From positions 1 to 40,044 of the forward strand of contig JABXIC010000138.1 of NCBI GenBank assembly GCA_013373265.1: 40,044 nt of DNA, read 5' to 3'. Numbering within the stretch: the stretch's first letter is position 1; every line of letters begins with the position of its first letter. This document shows, piece after piece, positions 16,789 through 24,441 of the stretch. This stretch comes from Methylocystaceae bacterium. GTDB taxonomy: Bacteria > Pseudomonadota > Alphaproteobacteria > Rhodospirillales > Terasakiellaceae. The notes beneath the pieces were generated by a model that ran no database searches, had not been told where the DNA came from, and saw only the letters and a program-made list of their open reading frames with translations. The position numbers were made by a program, and so were the translations under genes.

Positions 16789-17679
16789 ATGTCCAACCTT
16801 TCGTTTGATGATCGCGACGGTACCATTTGGCATGACGGGGAACTGATCGCCTGGCGTGATTCCAAAGTCCATGTTCTTTCCCATGCTTTGCATTATGGGT
16901 CTTCTGTCTTTGAGGGGATTCGTGTCTATGGGGGGAAGATTTTTAAACTGACAGAACATAGCCAGCGTTTGGTTGATTCTGCAACGGTGCTTGGGTTTAA
17001 GATCCCTTATACGGTGGAAGAAATTGACGCGGCGACGCAGAAGGTTGTGGACGAAAATAATATTGTGGATGGATATATCCGCCCTGTGGCTTGGCGCGGG
17101 TCTGAAATGATGGGTGTATCTGCGCAAAATAACACGATCCATCTTGCGATTGCAGCATGGCAATGGCCGTCATATTTTGATCCGGCGGCGCGTATGAAAG
17201 GCATTCGTCTGGACAATGCGATTTATCGCCGTCCGGATCCAAAGACAGCCCCTTGCAAGTCAAAGGCCGCAGGCCTTTATATGATCTGTACTTTGTCTAA
17301 ACATACGGCAGAAGCCAATGGTTATCATGATGCGCTGATGTTGGATTGGCGCGGTCAGGTGGCGGAAGCCACAGGGGCAAATATTTTCTTTGTTACCCAA
17401 GAAGGCGAAATTCATACCCCGATTCCGGATTGTTTCTTGGATGGAATTACGCGCCGTACTGTGATTGGGTTGGCAAAAGATCGGGGTTATAAGGTGATTG
17501 AACGGGGCATCATGCCTGAAGAATTGGGTGATTTTGAAGAATGTTTCCTGACGGGAACCGCGGCTGAAGTGACACCTGTTGCTGAAATTGGAAAATATAC
17601 GTTTGCCCCGGGTGATATTTCACGTCAATTGGTGGAAGATTACGATAAAACGGTACGCGGTCTTGTGCTGACCAAATGA
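16789..17679 (+). CDS. ilvE: Branched-chain amino acid aminotransferase (class IV)
   Basis: 296 residues of a fold-type IV PLP transaminase. The Schiff-base lysine is K159 in APCKSKAAGLYM; HALHYGSSVFEGIR (33-46) and EATGANIFF (193-201) are conserved branched-chain transaminase motifs, and DGITRRTVIGLA follows. Length is as expected. It converts branched-chain 2-oxoacids and amino acids with glutamate/2-oxoglutarate. Start at ATG 16789, with a purine-rich AGAAAGAA upstream. A single gene with its own promoter and terminator, divergent from the marR gene. Confidence 0.93.
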   Translation: MSNLSFDDRDGTIWHDGELIAWRDSKVHVLSHALHYGSSVFEGIRVYGGKIFKLTEHSQRLVDSATVLGFKIPYTVEEIDAATQKVVDENNIVDGYIRPVAWRGSEMMGVSAQNNTIHLAIAAWQWPSYFDPAARMKGIRLDNAIYRRPDPKTAPCKSKAAGLYMICTLSKHTAEANGYHDALMLDWRGQVAEATGANIFFVTQEGEIHTPIPDCFLDGITRRTVIGLAKDRGYKVIERGIMPEELGDFEECFLTGTAAEVTPVAEIGKYTFAPGDISRQLVEDYDKTVRGLVLTK

Positions 17680-17696
17680 AAATCAGATGGAACAGT

Positions 17697-17725
17697 AAAA
17701 AGGCCTTCCAAGTGGAGGCCTTTTT
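17697..17725. terminator. Bidirectional intrinsic terminator
   Basis: AAAAAGGCCT and AGGCCTTTTT flank a short loop, with CCA/TGG extending the stem after one bulged T. The T-run serves ilvE on the plus strand and the A-run (T on minus) serves the 81-residue gene that converges on it; both genes end within 20 bases of the hairpin. Confidence 0.85.
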
Positions 17726-17727
17726 AT

Positions 17728-17973
17728 TTAGCCGTGATCAATAACGCTATAGCAGGCGGTGATTTCTCTTTTCCAATCCGGGCAGGTTGATGTTTTGCAG
17801 GCCTCGCAGAGCTTCTTGATTATATTTTCAGCATCTTGGCGTGAGTCCATATAAAACAAGGGCTCAAAAGCATCTGCGCCTTCGTTCACACCGTATACAG
17901 TGACGCCATTTGTTTTTAAATTTGTGTCTAAATCAACATGCGGGCTGATGACATAGTCTATTTTTTTTGTCAT
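17728..17973 (-). CDS. Small cysteine-bearing orphan protein
   Basis: 81 residues that I do not recognise. Start at ATG 17973, with GAGGTG eight bases upstream. The N-terminal half is neutral to acidic (IDYVISPHVDLDTNLK, VTVYGVNEGADAFEP); the C-terminal half holds four cysteines as KLCEACKTSTCPDWKREITAC (Cys at about 56, 59, 64, 74), spacing C-x2-C-x4-C-x9-C, which could bind metal or form disulfides. No signal peptide or membrane helix. The good ribosome site and the shared terminator support a real gene. It lies 114 bases downstream of the solute-binding-like gene and may be transcribed separately. Confidence 0.65.
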   Translation of the reverse strand: MTKKIDYVISPHVDLDTNLKTNGVTVYGVNEGADAFEPLFYMDSRQDAENIIKKLCEACKTSTCPDWKREITACYSVIDHG

Positions 17974-18087
17974 GATGATAACACCTCTAGATGTTAATTA
18001 TAAGAGAGTATCAAATCTTATTAGTTGATGATATTACCCAGAAGTAGGGGGATATCACTACTCCTTTTGCCATTTTATGTAATCATT

Positions 18088-18849
18088 CTAATGAGTGGGT
18101 GGGGATTGTAAGAATTCGTCTTTATTTATTGTTTGAACGATTTCTTCTAAACGCTGCATGACGTTAACGGCGTCAGGGTAGTCTTTATGTAAAATGAGAT
18201 AGACATTCGTTTTTTTGAGGGAATCAAAGGTGATGTCTTCAATCGCGGCATCCGCCAAGACTTCAGCAGCAGGGAACGCATAATCAATGATGTAGTCAGC
18301 ACGACCATTGGCAAACATTTCAAAGGCGGCAGTGTGATTAGGTGCTGGATAATTGGTGATTTTGTTTTGTTTATTTTCAATATATTTGAGCGTCCCTGCA
18401 TAGCTATATCCGCGAATAGTGATCACGTTTTTACCCTTCAAATCTTCCTTAGAGGTGATGACAGGTACCCCCTTTTTATGGAAAACTCGAATTTCCACAC
18501 GGGCAACCGGGGTTTTACTGACCAGACAACATCCTTTTAAAACAGCATGCGCATTGACCAACATGGAAAACTTGGACGTGCCATTACGCAGATTGGCAAA
18601 CATCCTTTTAGCCGGATAGTCTTGCGGGTGCCACGGTATGCCAGCTTGCTTGAACAACGGTTCAGCAAGCTTAACTAAGGGATTTTTCAGCTTGCCATTT
18701 TTGTCTTTTTTGGTCGTCCAGACAGAGATATCAGGGTAAGCATATTCAATTTCTTCGGGCTGAGCGTGGCTGGGCGCGTTTAAAAAGAAAAGGCCTGCAA
18801 TAAAGCAGGCGGTGGCAGGAAGTAACGTCATTTTTTTATTCTGTTTCAT
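18088..18849 (-). CDS. Periplasmic solute-binding-like protein (SBP_bac_3 type)
   Basis: 253 residues with AGGAAA before the ATG. A signal peptide is clear: basic MKQNKK, hydrophobic core to about residue 24, then APSHA with likely cleavage after residue 29. The mature part resembles family 3 solute-binding proteins (YPAKRMFANLRNGTSKFSML, SKEDLKGKNVITIRGYSYAG, MFANGRADYIIDY). It follows the hybrid kinase by 13 bases in the same direction and no permease or ATPase is nearby, so it probably serves as a periplasmic sensing component for the kinase rather than for transport. The two adjacent cysteines in LKGCCLVSK are unusual. Confidence 0.8.
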   Translation of the reverse strand: MKQNKKMTLLPATACFIAGLFFLNAPSHAQPEEIEYAYPDISVWTTKKDKNGKLKNPLVKLAEPLFKQAGIPWHPQDYPAKRMFANLRNGTSKFSMLVNAHAVLKGCCLVSKTPVARVEIRVFHKKGVPVITSKEDLKGKNVITIRGYSYAGTLKYIENKQNKITNYPAPNHTAAFEMFANGRADYIIDYAFPAAEVLADAAIEDITFDSLKKTNVYLILHKDYPDAVNVMQRLEEIVQTINKDEFLQSPPTH

Positions 18850-18862
18850 CTGATGTTTCCTG

Positions 18863-21250
18863 TTATTTTTTTAAGCACGCATTGATAGTCTTAATTAAAG
18901 TAACAATGTTAATGGGTTTGGTGAGGAAGTCTTTAAAACCTTCTTTTCTGGCTCGTTCGATAATCTCAGGCCGGACATTGGCGCTGAGTGCAATAACAGG
19001 TATGTCATCACATTCGACATGGCGGCGTAATTCTTTTAAGGCGCTAAAGCCATCCTGGCCGGGCAGGTTCAAGTCCATCAAAATTAAATCCAGTGCCGTA
19101 TCGCTAACAACCATGGGGATGGCGTCTTCTGCTGTTTCTGCCTTTAGAAGTTCAACACCTTCAAACTGGTTGAAAATGTCACTCAATAATTTCATATTTT
19201 CTTTGTTGTCCTCAACATAAAGGACACGACATGGCATAAGTGGTTCACTTGTTGCATGCCTTTGGTATTGAATGGCTTCTGTTGAAGGTGTTTTGGGTTT
19301 GTGTAAAATCTTGAATTCAATCCAGAATGTACTGCCTTTACCGACTTCACTTTCAACGCCAATCCGACCTGCCATGAGTTCCACTAGCCGTCTTGTGATG
19401 GATAAGCCGACGCCCGTGCCTTCGGTTTCACTGCCTTCAGCTGCCAAACGATTAAACGGTGTAAATAAGTCTCCCATTTGATCAGCGGGAATGCCTTGTC
19501 CCGTATCTTTGAAATTGATCTTAAGCCAATTGTTTTTTGTACGTTCCATTGTGATGAAAACTTTACCGGATTTACGGTTATATTTTATGGCGTTGGAACA
19601 GAGGTTCATCACGATCTGGCTGAACCTTGTCATATCCACAGACAGTTCTACTTCGGCATCAATAGCATTGAAATCGGTAATGATTTCGACTTGATATTTT
19701 TCAGACAAGGGTTGTAACATTTGGACCTTGTCTAAAATAACGGCACTGGGGGAAATGGCTTCGAGTGAAAGTTGGACTTTGCCAGCTTCGACTTTTGCCA
19801 AATCCAGAATCTCGTTGATCAATGTTAAAAGATGGCTGCCTGCCCCCAAAATCTGCTGCACATATTTGGCTTGGGTTTCATCCAGTGCTTTTTTCGTGTT
19901 CATCTCTAAAAGTTGTGCGAAACCGAGAATACCATTAAGGGGCGTTCTTAATTCATGGCTCATGCTTGATATGAATTCCGACTTGGCTTTGTTGGCGGTA
20001 TCAGCAAGTTGTTTGGCGTGTTGCAGTTTTTCTTGATATATGATTTGTTCAGTAATGTCGCGTGCGGCGCCGTGATAACCTAAAAAGGTGCCGTTGGCAT
20101 CGTAAAAAGGTTTGCCATTTAATTCGACGATCATCGTATTGCCATTTGGCGCGTTTAAATGATATTGGAAATTTTCCAGTTTAAGCTCGTTGTTGATAAT
20201 TTCCTTGTAGAGTTGCCATTTTTCACGTTCTCCCTCCAAGTCATCGCGCATACTGATTTCCATACGGGATTTACCGATGACGTCTTCGGGTTTTAGGCCA
20301 GTGACTTCATAGCAGCGGCCTGATAAATAGGTGAACCGTCCTTGCGGGTCGACTTCCCAAAACCAATCTGATGCTGCTTCTGCGATATCGCGAAGTCTTT
20401 GTTCGCTTGATTTTAGTGATTCCTGAATATATTCGCGTTCAACAATCTCTTTTTGAAGATGTTGGGTGCGTTCATAGACACGTGCTTCAAGTTCTGAATT
20501 GATGGTTTGGACTTCTTCATAAGCGTCTTGCAGTTTTTTGTTACTGTCTTGCAGGTCATTGACGGTGCGGCGCAGTTTCTGCTCCATATGATCAAAATTC
20601 TTTTGAACAATGTCGATCTCGTCGTCTTCAGGCAATATGGTGGCGTGGTCGGTTTTATCGAATTCTGAAATCTCCGAGCTCAGGTTTTCAACGCGATTTG
20701 CCAAATCGATCACTCTGCGCGCAATCAATTTGTAGAAGACACCAAACATGAATAAAGCCACGCAAAATGTTTTGATGGCATTGCTGAGTAAAATCCTCAA
20801 CGCTTTGGATAGCACCCTCTCATAGATTGCATCAAGACTGGCAACGACTTTAAGGGTGGCGATGGTAAGAAGAGCATCACGTTTTGTATATTGCAGGGGG
20901 TATTCTTGCACGATGACATCGTGGGATGTTTGTTTGCCGACGCTCCATTTCTTTTGATTGGGGACTGTCGTAACTTCGACATATTCAATGTTGCGCAGTT
21001 TTTGGAGTGCTTCAATAGAGAGACTGATCTGTTCTTCATCAAATGCCCAGACACTGCTGGATATGGTGGGTACATTGACGCTGACGCTTTTAAACGTATC
21101 ATCTAAATCGTTCAGTTGTTGTTGATAGTCTAAAAACAACTGAATACCGGTGATAAAGAAAGTGATAAAAGAGCTGAAGGCAATAATCAGCACCATCAGC
21201 TTTTTGCCGATCTTATTACCCTTTAGAAAAAAAGAAGGTGACGGTGCCAT
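18863..21250 (-). CDS. Hybrid sensor histidine kinase (periplasmic sensor, PAS, HisKA, HATPase, receiver)
   Basis: 795 residues from the ATG at 21250, which has AAGGAACAAT directly upstream; an ATG nine codons earlier lacks this. Order: TM1 17-41; periplasmic domain 42-150 with SSVWAFDEEQISLSIEALQ, of the small CHASE-like type; TM2 about 152-175; a HAMP-like linker; a coiled coil 220-285; PAS 286-400 ending in GYHGAARDITE; HisKA with H432 in SSMSHELRTPLNG; HATPase with NLCSNAIKYN, DTGQGIP and GTGVGLS; and a receiver with D726 in LILMDLNLPG and K778 in FLTKPI. All catalytic residues are intact. It is followed by a solute-binding-like gene. There is no DNA-binding output, so a separate histidine phosphotransferase and regulator are expected elsewhere. 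Confidence 0.92.
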   Translation of the reverse strand: MAPSPSFFLKGNKIGKKLMVLIIAFSSFITFFITGIQLFLDYQQQLNDLDDTFKSVSVNVPTISSSVWAFDEEQISLSIEALQKLRNIEYVEVTTVPNQKKWSVGKQTSHDVIVQEYPLQYTKRDALLTIATLKVVASLDAIYERVLSKALRILLSNAIKTFCVALFMFGVFYKLIARRVIDLANRVENLSSEISEFDKTDHATILPEDDEIDIVQKNFDHMEQKLRRTVNDLQDSNKKLQDAYEEVQTINSELEARVYERTQHLQKEIVEREYIQESLKSSEQRLRDIAEAASDWFWEVDPQGRFTYLSGRCYEVTGLKPEDVIGKSRMEISMRDDLEGEREKWQLYKEIINNELKLENFQYHLNAPNGNTMIVELNGKPFYDANGTFLGYHGAARDITEQIIYQEKLQHAKQLADTANKAKSEFISSMSHELRTPLNGILGFAQLLEMNTKKALDETQAKYVQQILGAGSHLLTLINEILDLAKVEAGKVQLSLEAISPSAVILDKVQMLQPLSEKYQVEIITDFNAIDAEVELSVDMTRFSQIVMNLCSNAIKYNRKSGKVFITMERTKNNWLKINFKDTGQGIPADQMGDLFTPFNRLAAEGSETEGTGVGLSITRRLVELMAGRIGVESEVGKGSTFWIEFKILHKPKTPSTEAIQYQRHATSEPLMPCRVLYVEDNKENMKLLSDIFNQFEGVELLKAETAEDAIPMVVSDTALDLILMDLNLPGQDGFSALKELRRHVECDDIPVIALSANVRPEIIERARKEGFKDFLTKPINIVTLIKTINACLKK

Positions 21251-21267
21251 ATTGTTCCTTATAGTTT

Positions 21268-21286
21268 CCCACACCATAATTGTGGG
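21268..21286. promoter_or_regulatory. Inverted repeat in hybrid-kinase leader
   Basis: CCCACA and TGTGGG flank seven bases, 18 bases upstream of the kinase start. It could be an operator or an mRNA hairpin near the ribosome site. No direct evidence of function. Confidence 0.3.
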
Positions 21287-21356
21287 TTATAATATCAAAT
21301 AAAGACCCTCGCTGTAAGAAAATTTTGTTTTTTTATTTGTTTTCAATTATTTATAT

Positions 21357-22586
21357 CTAATTTGCCAGCAGCCCGGCAATTGCACCTGTTAAGGCAGTTG
21401 CTAAAGTCGCTGATAAAACAGATTTCATCCCAAGTGAGAGAATTTCAGCGCGGCGTTCCGGGACAAGGACGCCAAAGCCGCCGATCATAATTCCCAAACT
21501 TGGCAGGCTGGCAAAACCGCATAGACCGTACAGCATGATGATATTGCTGCGTTCACTTAAACTTAGCTTTGCCATGTCGAGATAAGCAACGAATTCAGTC
21601 AAGACCAAACGTGTGCCTAACAGGCGTCCGCCTTCCAGCGCTTCTTGCCACGGCATTCCCATAAGCCAGGCCAGTGGTGCAAAGATATAGCCCATGATCC
21701 CTTGGATGGAGAGACTCTCATGAAACAAGGAAAGCACGATATTGCCCAAATGAACCAGTGCCACCATCACGATTAACATGGCGATGACATTTAAAATCAA
21801 GTTAATGCCTTGGGCGGTGGAATTAACCACAGCTTCCATGGCACTATTGGCTTCAGCTGGCGGGGTGATGACTTCGCCTTGCGTGGATTCGCCTTCATCA
21901 GGGACCATGATTCGGGCAATCATGATTGCGGCCGGGGCACTTATTAAAGAAGCAGTCAGGATGTGACCCAAGACGTTATCAATAATATTGCCCAAAATGG
22001 CGGCATATAACACCATGACGGTGCCAGCGACTGTAGATAGGCCACAGGTCAGCACCATAAACAGTTCGGATCGGCTTAATTGAAGCAAATAGGGACGGAT
22101 GAAGAGAGGAGCTTCGACCATGCCAACAAAAACGTTGGCAGCGGCACTGACACCTACTGCACCGCCAATGCCCATCGTGCGTGTGAGAAGCCAAGAGAAA
22201 CCGCGGACCACCATGGGCAGGATTTTCCAGTAAAATAAGAGCCCTGAAATGGCACTCATGACCAGAATAAGCGGTAGGCCGCGAAAGGCAAAAATCCAGG
22301 CCGCACCGGGATAGGGTTCTTGAAAAGGCAGTGGGCCACCGCCAATAAATCCAAAAACCAGTGATGTGCCTTTTTCCGTGGCGTCCTGTAAGGCCAGGAC
22401 AACGCTGTTGAGGCCGATAAAAGCACTTTGAAAAGGTGGGAATTTCAGCAGTAAAAAGGCAATTGCCAACTGAAGGCTCAATCCGGTAAACGGGACTTTC
22501 CAAGAAACGGTTGTACGTTTTTCGCTGAAAAGCCATGCGATTAAACAGATTGCGAACAGGCCAAAGAGACTTTGAATAATATACAT
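21357..22586 (-). CDS. NupC-family concentrative nucleoside transporter
   Basis: 409 residues with many hydrophobic helices. The family signatures are seen: FVFGFIGG-like LVFGFIGGGPLPF (about 75-88), WKILPMVVRGFSWLLTRTMG, then GAVGVSAAANVFVGMVEAPL, FMVLTCGLSTVAGTVMVLYA, and LGTRLVLTEFVAYLDM near the end. CNT proteins import nucleosides with sodium or protons across the inner membrane; substrate range cannot be told here. The ribosome site is weak. It precedes the hybrid-kinase gene on the same strand but has about 100 bases between, so a separate unit is likely. Confidence 0.93.
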   Translation of the reverse strand: MYIIQSLFGLFAICLIAWLFSEKRTTVSWKVPFTGLSLQLAIAFLLLKFPPFQSAFIGLNSVVLALQDATEKGTSLVFGFIGGGPLPFQEPYPGAAWIFAFRGLPLILVMSAISGLLFYWKILPMVVRGFSWLLTRTMGIGGAVGVSAAANVFVGMVEAPLFIRPYLLQLSRSELFMVLTCGLSTVAGTVMVLYAAILGNIIDNVLGHILTASLISAPAAIMIARIMVPDEGESTQGEVITPPAEANSAMEAVVNSTAQGINLILNVIAMLIVMVALVHLGNIVLSLFHESLSIQGIMGYIFAPLAWLMGMPWQEALEGGRLLGTRLVLTEFVAYLDMAKLSLSERSNIIMLYGLCGFASLPSLGIMIGGFGVLVPERRAEILSLGMKSVLSATLATALTGAIAGLLAN

Positions 22587-22701
22587 ATCACTACGCCAGA
22601 TAATTGACTTTCAAAAGCTTTGCACATTTTTTGCGGACTTTGCAATTGTTTACAGCTTATTCAATTGATCGTGTCTGATGTTGTTGATACATAATAGGTG
22701 T

Positions 22702-22771
22702 CCTGCGCGGATGCAGGCTCGGGTGTACCCGACGTTGACACGTTTTTTTGGATCCCCGCCTGCGTCGGGAT
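22702..22771. repeat. Structured palindromic intergenic element
   Basis: Dense small inverted repeats: CCTGC/GCAGG (22702-22717), CGGGTGTACCCG (22720-22731), CCCG/CGGG (22755-22769). In addition GCAGGC at 22713-22718 pairs with GCCTGC at 22758-22763, and CCCGACG at 22728-22734 pairs with CGTCGGG at 22763-22769. GGATCCCCGCCTGCG recalls REP-like palindromes dispersed in alphaproteobacterial genomes. The GNAT ribosome site (AAAGG) follows immediately. Only one copy lies in this window. Confidence 0.5.
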
Positions 22772-22782
22772 AAAGGCAATTT

Positions 22783-23277
22783 ATGCAGTGGACCATTTAC
22801 ACCGAAGAGGAATACCCGACACCTGAGGATGATATCCTTGATCTCATTGCCAGTGCATTGGGGGCAGATTGGACAACAAAATCATCCCATCAACTGCGTT
22901 TGGGCAATGAACAGTATAAAAACTTGTCATTGGTTGCTTTTTTAGATGGCAAACTTGTGGGGACGGTGCGCTTGTGGCCCATTCAGGCCGGGAATGCAGG
23001 CGACGCTTTGTTGCTGGGGCCATTGGCTATTCATCCGCCGTTACAGGGTAAAGGGTTGGGTCGCGCCATGCTCTATAAAGTGATTGAACTTGCAAAAGCT
23101 GCCGGACATGGTGCGATTGTACTGGTCGGGGATGCACCTTATTATGAACGGGTGGGGTTCAGTTCCAACCCAACATGGTTTATGCGCATGCCGGGGCGAT
23201 ATGATCAAAACCGTCTTTTGGGCTATGAACTGCAAGAAGGTTACCTGACGGGCAAGGACGGGGTGATCACCCGTTAA
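22783..23277 (+). CDS. GNAT-family N-acetyltransferase
   Basis: 164 residues. The acetyl-CoA pyrophosphate loop is QGKGLGRAM (88-96), after the beta-strand motif LLLGPLAIHPPLQ; IVLVGDAPYYERVGF is the conserved C-terminal motif of YhbS-like GNATs. The ribosome site is AAAGG, five bases after the hairpin cluster. Substrate unknown. It does not obviously share an operon with its neighbours. Confidence 0.85.
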   Translation: MQWTIYTEEEYPTPEDDILDLIASALGADWTTKSSHQLRLGNEQYKNLSLVAFLDGKLVGTVRLWPIQAGNAGDALLLGPLAIHPPLQGKGLGRAMLYKVIELAKAAGHGAIVLVGDAPYYERVGFSSNPTWFMRMPGRYDQNRLLGYELQEGYLTGKDGVITR

Positions 23278-23358
23278 AAAAGGTTCATCCAAGCGTCTTT
23301 AAACTGTCATGGGCTGCATGGTTACGTCTTTCGATTCTTTTGGAAGAGGTAACGGGTT

Positions 23359-24441
23359 TTGCATATTCTAATAGTGACGGATGCGTGGCATCCCCAAGTC
23401 AACGGTGTGGTACGGGTGCTGGATACGTTGCGTACCCGCTTGATGGATCGTGGTTTTGAAGTGACGGTTATCTCTCCTAACGATTTTATTACCATCCCCT
23501 GTCCGGGATATGCAGAAATTCCGTTGGCGCTTTTTCCGCAACGAAAAATACGCGCCCGTTTAAAACGTATGCGCCCTGATGTGATCCATATTGCAACGGA
23601 AGGGCCCGTCGGTTGGGCCATGCGTAAGATTTGTTTGAAAAAGGGCCTGCCCTTTACCACAGCCTATCACACCAAGTTTCCGCAGTATGTCCATGAACGC
23701 GCCCCGATTTCGCTTGAAAGATTATACGGGTTGATGCGCAAATTTCATGGACCGTCTGAATGTGTGTTTGCCCCGTCACATACGGTGGCAGAAGAGCTGG
23801 AGAGTTTTGATTTTAAAAACGTGTTTAAATGGTCCCATGGGGTGGATACAGATACCTTTAGTCCGCAGGAAAAAGACTTTTTTGATCTGCCACGTCCCAT
23901 CCATATGTATATTGGGCGTATCGCGGTTGAAAAGAACCTGCCTGCTTTTCTTGATCTGGATTTACCCGGTTCAAAAGTGGTGGTCGGTCCCGGTCCCATG
24001 CGTGAAGAACTGATGGAAAAATATCCTGATGTGTTGTTTCATCTGTCTTATTCAGACCGGGAACTGGCCTTATGTTATTCTGCAGCTGATGTATTTGTTT
24101 TCCCCAGCTTGACCGATACCTTTGGCTTGGTTATGGCAGAAAGTCTGGCCTGTGGCGTGCCGATAGCGGCTTTTCCTGTATCAGGACCTTTGGATGTGTT
24201 TGGACAAAAAGGGGCGTGTGATATGTCTTTTGGTGCCTTGCATGAAGATTTGGCTGAGGCGGTTAAACTGGCTTATAACAAGTCCCCACAAGCCTGTCGT
24301 AAACATGCGATGAATTTTTCTTGGAAGCAGGTGGTGGACGAATTTTTAGACAAAATCGTCCCCATTGACCCTGCTCTCAAAGATAAACGTTGGAAGGTGC
24401 GCAAACGCGCGGCACGCTTTACAGTTAAGAAGGCGTCTTAA
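23359..24441 (+). CDS. GT4 family glycosyltransferase (mannosyltransferase-like)
   Basis: 360 residues from a TTG start with AGAGG ten bases upstream; MHILIVTDAWHPQVNGVVRVL is the N-terminal hallmark of the MgtA/SqdX-like GT4 group. The C-terminal half has MYIGRIAVEKNL and the nucleotide-sugar motif PSLTDTFGLVMAESLACGVPI, where the first acidic position is D253 and the second is E261. This subgroup transfers mannose or related sugars to lipids such as diacylglycerol or inositol derivatives; the acceptor is not evident. Its last 17 bases overlap the convergent formate dehydrogenase gene. Confidence 0.87.
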   Translation: MHILIVTDAWHPQVNGVVRVLDTLRTRLMDRGFEVTVISPNDFITIPCPGYAEIPLALFPQRKIRARLKRMRPDVIHIATEGPVGWAMRKICLKKGLPFTTAYHTKFPQYVHERAPISLERLYGLMRKFHGPSECVFAPSHTVAEELESFDFKNVFKWSHGVDTDTFSPQEKDFFDLPRPIHMYIGRIAVEKNLPAFLDLDLPGSKVVVGPGPMREELMEKYPDVLFHLSYSDRELALCYSAADVFVFPSLTDTFGLVMAESLACGVPIAAFPVSGPLDVFGQKGACDMSFGALHEDLAEAVKLAYNKSPQACRKHAMNFSWKQVVDEFLDKIVPIDPALKDKRWKVRKRAARFTVKKAS

